A stretch of 64,000 nucleotides of DNA from assembly GCA_009829735.1 (NCBI GenBank), contig CM020618.1, forward strand, positions 21,065,346 to 21,129,345, written 5' to 3'. Source of the DNA: Pyropia yezoensis. Lineage: Eukaryota > Rhodophyta > Bangiophyceae > Bangiales > Bangiaceae. Position numbers and translations under genes: made by a program. Shown one piece after another: positions 61,852-64,000 of this stretch (its first letter is position 1; every line of letters begins with the position of its first letter). Below the pieces are notes generated by a model that did no database searches, had not been told where the DNA came from, and saw only the letters and a program-made list of their open reading frames with translations.

Positions 61852-64000
61852 ATGGCGCCGCTCCCCCCCCCCGTGTCGCTGGCCGCCATTGACGCGGCGC
61901 TGGCGGGCCACCGCCTCGACGCGGCCGCGCTCGTCGCGGCTGTCGACGGCGCGGCGCGCGAGGCGGTGGCCGCCGCTGCTGCCGCGGCGGCCGCCGCGGC
62001 GTCTGCCACCGACGCGGAGGGGGATGCGAGTGACACGGACGACGACGAGTCGGTGGCGGGGGCGGAGGGGAGGGGGGACGGCCGTGGGCACCCGCGGGGG
62101 GGGGGGGGGGACGCCGCCCCCGGTCGCGGTCTGCGGCCCCCGCCCCGCCGTCCCGGCGGCCGCGGCGGCCACGGCGGTCGGCGGTGGATGTGGCGGTGGA
62201 GGCTGCCAAGGCCGACCGGGCGGCGGCGGCGGCGGGCCTTGGCGGCGGCACCGCCGGTGGGGGCGGCAGGTGGATGGGCTCCCCGCCGCCGCGGGTGTCG
62301 GCGGCGCTGGCGCGGCTCGGCGCGCGGCTCCACCGGGGGGACGGCCGCAAGGTGCGGGCGCTGGTCATGGGCGCCTGGGGCGTCTCCATTGTGGGCCTCC
62401 TCGTCACGCAGGGGGTGCTCCTCGCCGACTACCTCGACGCGCGGGCGCATCCGGCGGTTTCGGTGCGCCTCGAGGCGGCGACCGCCGCCTCGTCGGCGGG
62501 CGGGGGGGGGGGGGGGGGGGGGCTCCCGCGAGTGGAGGTGTGTGTGGACCTGGGCGGCCTGCCGGCGTTTTCCAACTACCCGCGGGGGGGGTGGCCGGGC
62601 TCGCCGCTCGCGGCGGTCGTGCCGCCCGTCCCCTTTGCCTCCGGCGCAGACGGCTCCTCTTCCTCCCTGGTCGCCGCCGCCGCCGCCGCCGTGGCCGCCC
62701 CGCCGCGTACCCGCGGGGGGCTCCCGTGTGGGCCCCTGCCGACGGCCGTGTCGGCGGCGGCGCTCAACGCGTCGTCGTCGTCGGCACACCCAGACGCACC
62801 GTACGTGGACATGTCGCCGGTGGGGGGGGGGGGGTGCCTCACCTGCTGGTCGTTTGCGGGACCGGCCGCCGCCGCCGCCGCTGGCCTCACGGACGGCACA
62901 GACGACGGTGGTGGCGACGGCGGCAACGGCGGGGACGCCGGCGCCACGGGCGCGCGGGTGCACCTGGGCGTCTCGACGGTGGTGGAGCGCTGCCGGCGGC
63001 GGCGGCTCGGCATCTTCACAAACACCCGGCACCTCCTCCGCCGGGCGCTGTGGAAGGAGCGCGCCGCGCTGGTTGCGGCGGGCGTCCTCGACACGGGGGG
63101 CGTCGACGTGGATGACCCGGCCACCTGGGAGGGGCGCCTCTTCCCCTCTTCCCGAGACGTGCGGGTGTGGGCGCCCGATGGGCTGGGCGACGCGCTCCGC
63201 TTTGGGCTCCTCGACCTGGACGACGTCTACTGCAACGCGTACCTCACCGCCGGCGTCTTTTACCCCGTCGACACGGGGGCGGCAGCAGGGGGGGGGGCGG
63301 ACGCCGCCGCCCGGGCGCCCGCCCGCCCCGACGTGCGATTTGTCTTCTCCAACACCACCGGCTACTGGTCGCGGGTGCGCGGCGCGGCGGGCCCGTACCA
63401 CCCGCCGACCATGGCCGACCTGCACGGCGCACTCGGCAGCGGTGGCGCTGGGTTCCCTTCCCTCCCCTTTAGGCTGGACGACCCCGCCTACGCCGCGACG
63501 CCACCGTCGGCCGATAGCCGCACCGCCTACGTCTTTACCGCGTCTGCGGGGCTGGTGACGACCGCGGGGGGGGTGGCGGGCTCCCCGCGTGGCGGCAGCG
63601 TGGGCGGCGACCTCCCCGCCGCGCCGTCTCCGTCGCCGTCGCCTCCATCATCGGCGTCGGCGTCGGCGTCGGCGACCTCCGCCGGCCGCGCCGAGGCGGC
63701 CACCCTCCTCGCCGCCCTCCCCGCCAACGCCGCGTCGCGCATCCGCTTTGTGCGGCACCGCGTCAATGGGCGCGTCGGTTACGTTGCCGCCGCTGCCGAC
63801 AGCGTGCGGCTGCAGCGGGTGGACCGGCTGTTCGACCCGGCATCGGCGCCCGTCGCGGCCATCGCGTACGTGGTGGATGTTGGCTTTGTCTCCGAGGCCG
63901 TGTCGACCGCGACGGTGGCCACCACCGTTGGGGGGGGTGACCAGGGGACGGATGCGGCGGTAGCAAAGGCAGCGGGCCCCGCAACGGTTGTCACCGAGGC
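61852..64000 (+). CDS. Large single-pass membrane protein, partial (runs off the window)
   Basis: Starts at the ATG at 61852. The first ~80 codons (VSLAAIDAALAGHRLDAAAL, an Ala run, then DAEGDASDTDDDESVAGAEG) are in one frame. After a G run at 62099-62110 the coding frame changes, and from about 62180 it stays open to the window end. In that frame a membrane helix VRALVMGAWGVSIVGLLVTQ (about 62352-62420) is followed by a probable lumenal or extracellular region: VEVCVDLGGLPAFSNYPRG, CLTCWSFAGPAA, LGIFTNTRHLLRRALWKERA, FGLLDLDDVYCNAYLTAGVF, FVFSNTTGYWSRVRG, and AIAYVVDVGFVSEAV. The short acidic N-terminus would be cytosolic (type II-like). The G-run frame change is probably an indel, sequencing error or intron edge. 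I do not recognise the family. The 3' end is outside. Confidence 0.55.

Noticed and set aside
60041..64000. Second haloperoxidase copy or the missing C-terminal motif downstream
   Set aside because: Read in all plus frames; no GxHxR/D-type motif seen, and the gene at 61852 is unrelated.

Overview
The window looks like GC-rich, intron-poor nuclear DNA of a eukaryotic alga. It has long single-exon genes for SEC31 and an SGF29-like SAGA subunit, eukaryotic transposons, and the wreck of a vanadium-dependent haloperoxidase, an enzyme typical of marine red and brown algae. My best inference is a bangiophyte red alga (Porphyra/Pyropia type); the sequence does not prove this. Much of the spacer DNA is extreme G/C low-complexity sequence in which nearly all six frames stay open, so ORF length alone means little here.

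Layout. 1-3.2 kb is low-complexity spacer, followed by an SGF29-like gene (+, 3212-4453) that converges on SEC31 (-, 5628-9911). From 11.7 to 18.4 kb a degenerate F-box/leucine-rich-repeat-like gene (-) is split by a complete CACTA (Tnp2-type) DNA transposon at 12362-17248, which has 35-bp terminal inverted repeats and a 3-bp CGG target duplication. At 19.0 kb there is a fold-back repeat, then a gene for a small secreted protein with beta-helix-like repeats (-, 19917-20792) and its TATA box. 22.3-29.4 kb holds short repeats, a perfect 29-bp inverted repeat pair 5.65 kb apart, a (CCACCG)n satellite and an AT-rich MITE-like copy.

30.6-47.7 kb is a nest of two Ty3/gypsy chromodomain retrotransposons, both transcribed on the minus strand. 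The inner one (36066-45713) has two 571-bp LTRs and a 5-bp CCAAC duplication, and it landed inside the protease region of the older one. Both carry gag, then pol in the -1 frame after the same slippery heptamer GGGAAAC. Both also carry a long extra ORF between the integrase and the 3' end, on the opposite strand and convergent with pol. The two antisense proteins share motifs. I regard this repeated architecture as the most interesting system in the window. Both pol genes carry nonsense codons and an altered YxDD motif.

47.7-64 kb holds a 1.3-kb stretch between direct repeats, low-complexity DNA with a possible C1q/TNF-like gene (-), and a 988-residue protein with a P-loop NTPase and a candidate restriction-like nuclease end, resembling Crinkler/RHS-type proteins (-, 52432-55398). 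These are followed by a second AT-rich MITE-like copy, the haloperoxidase pseudogene (+, 58296-60040), and the start of a large single-pass membrane protein that runs off the window (+, from 61852). No rRNA, tRNA or CRISPR array was seen.
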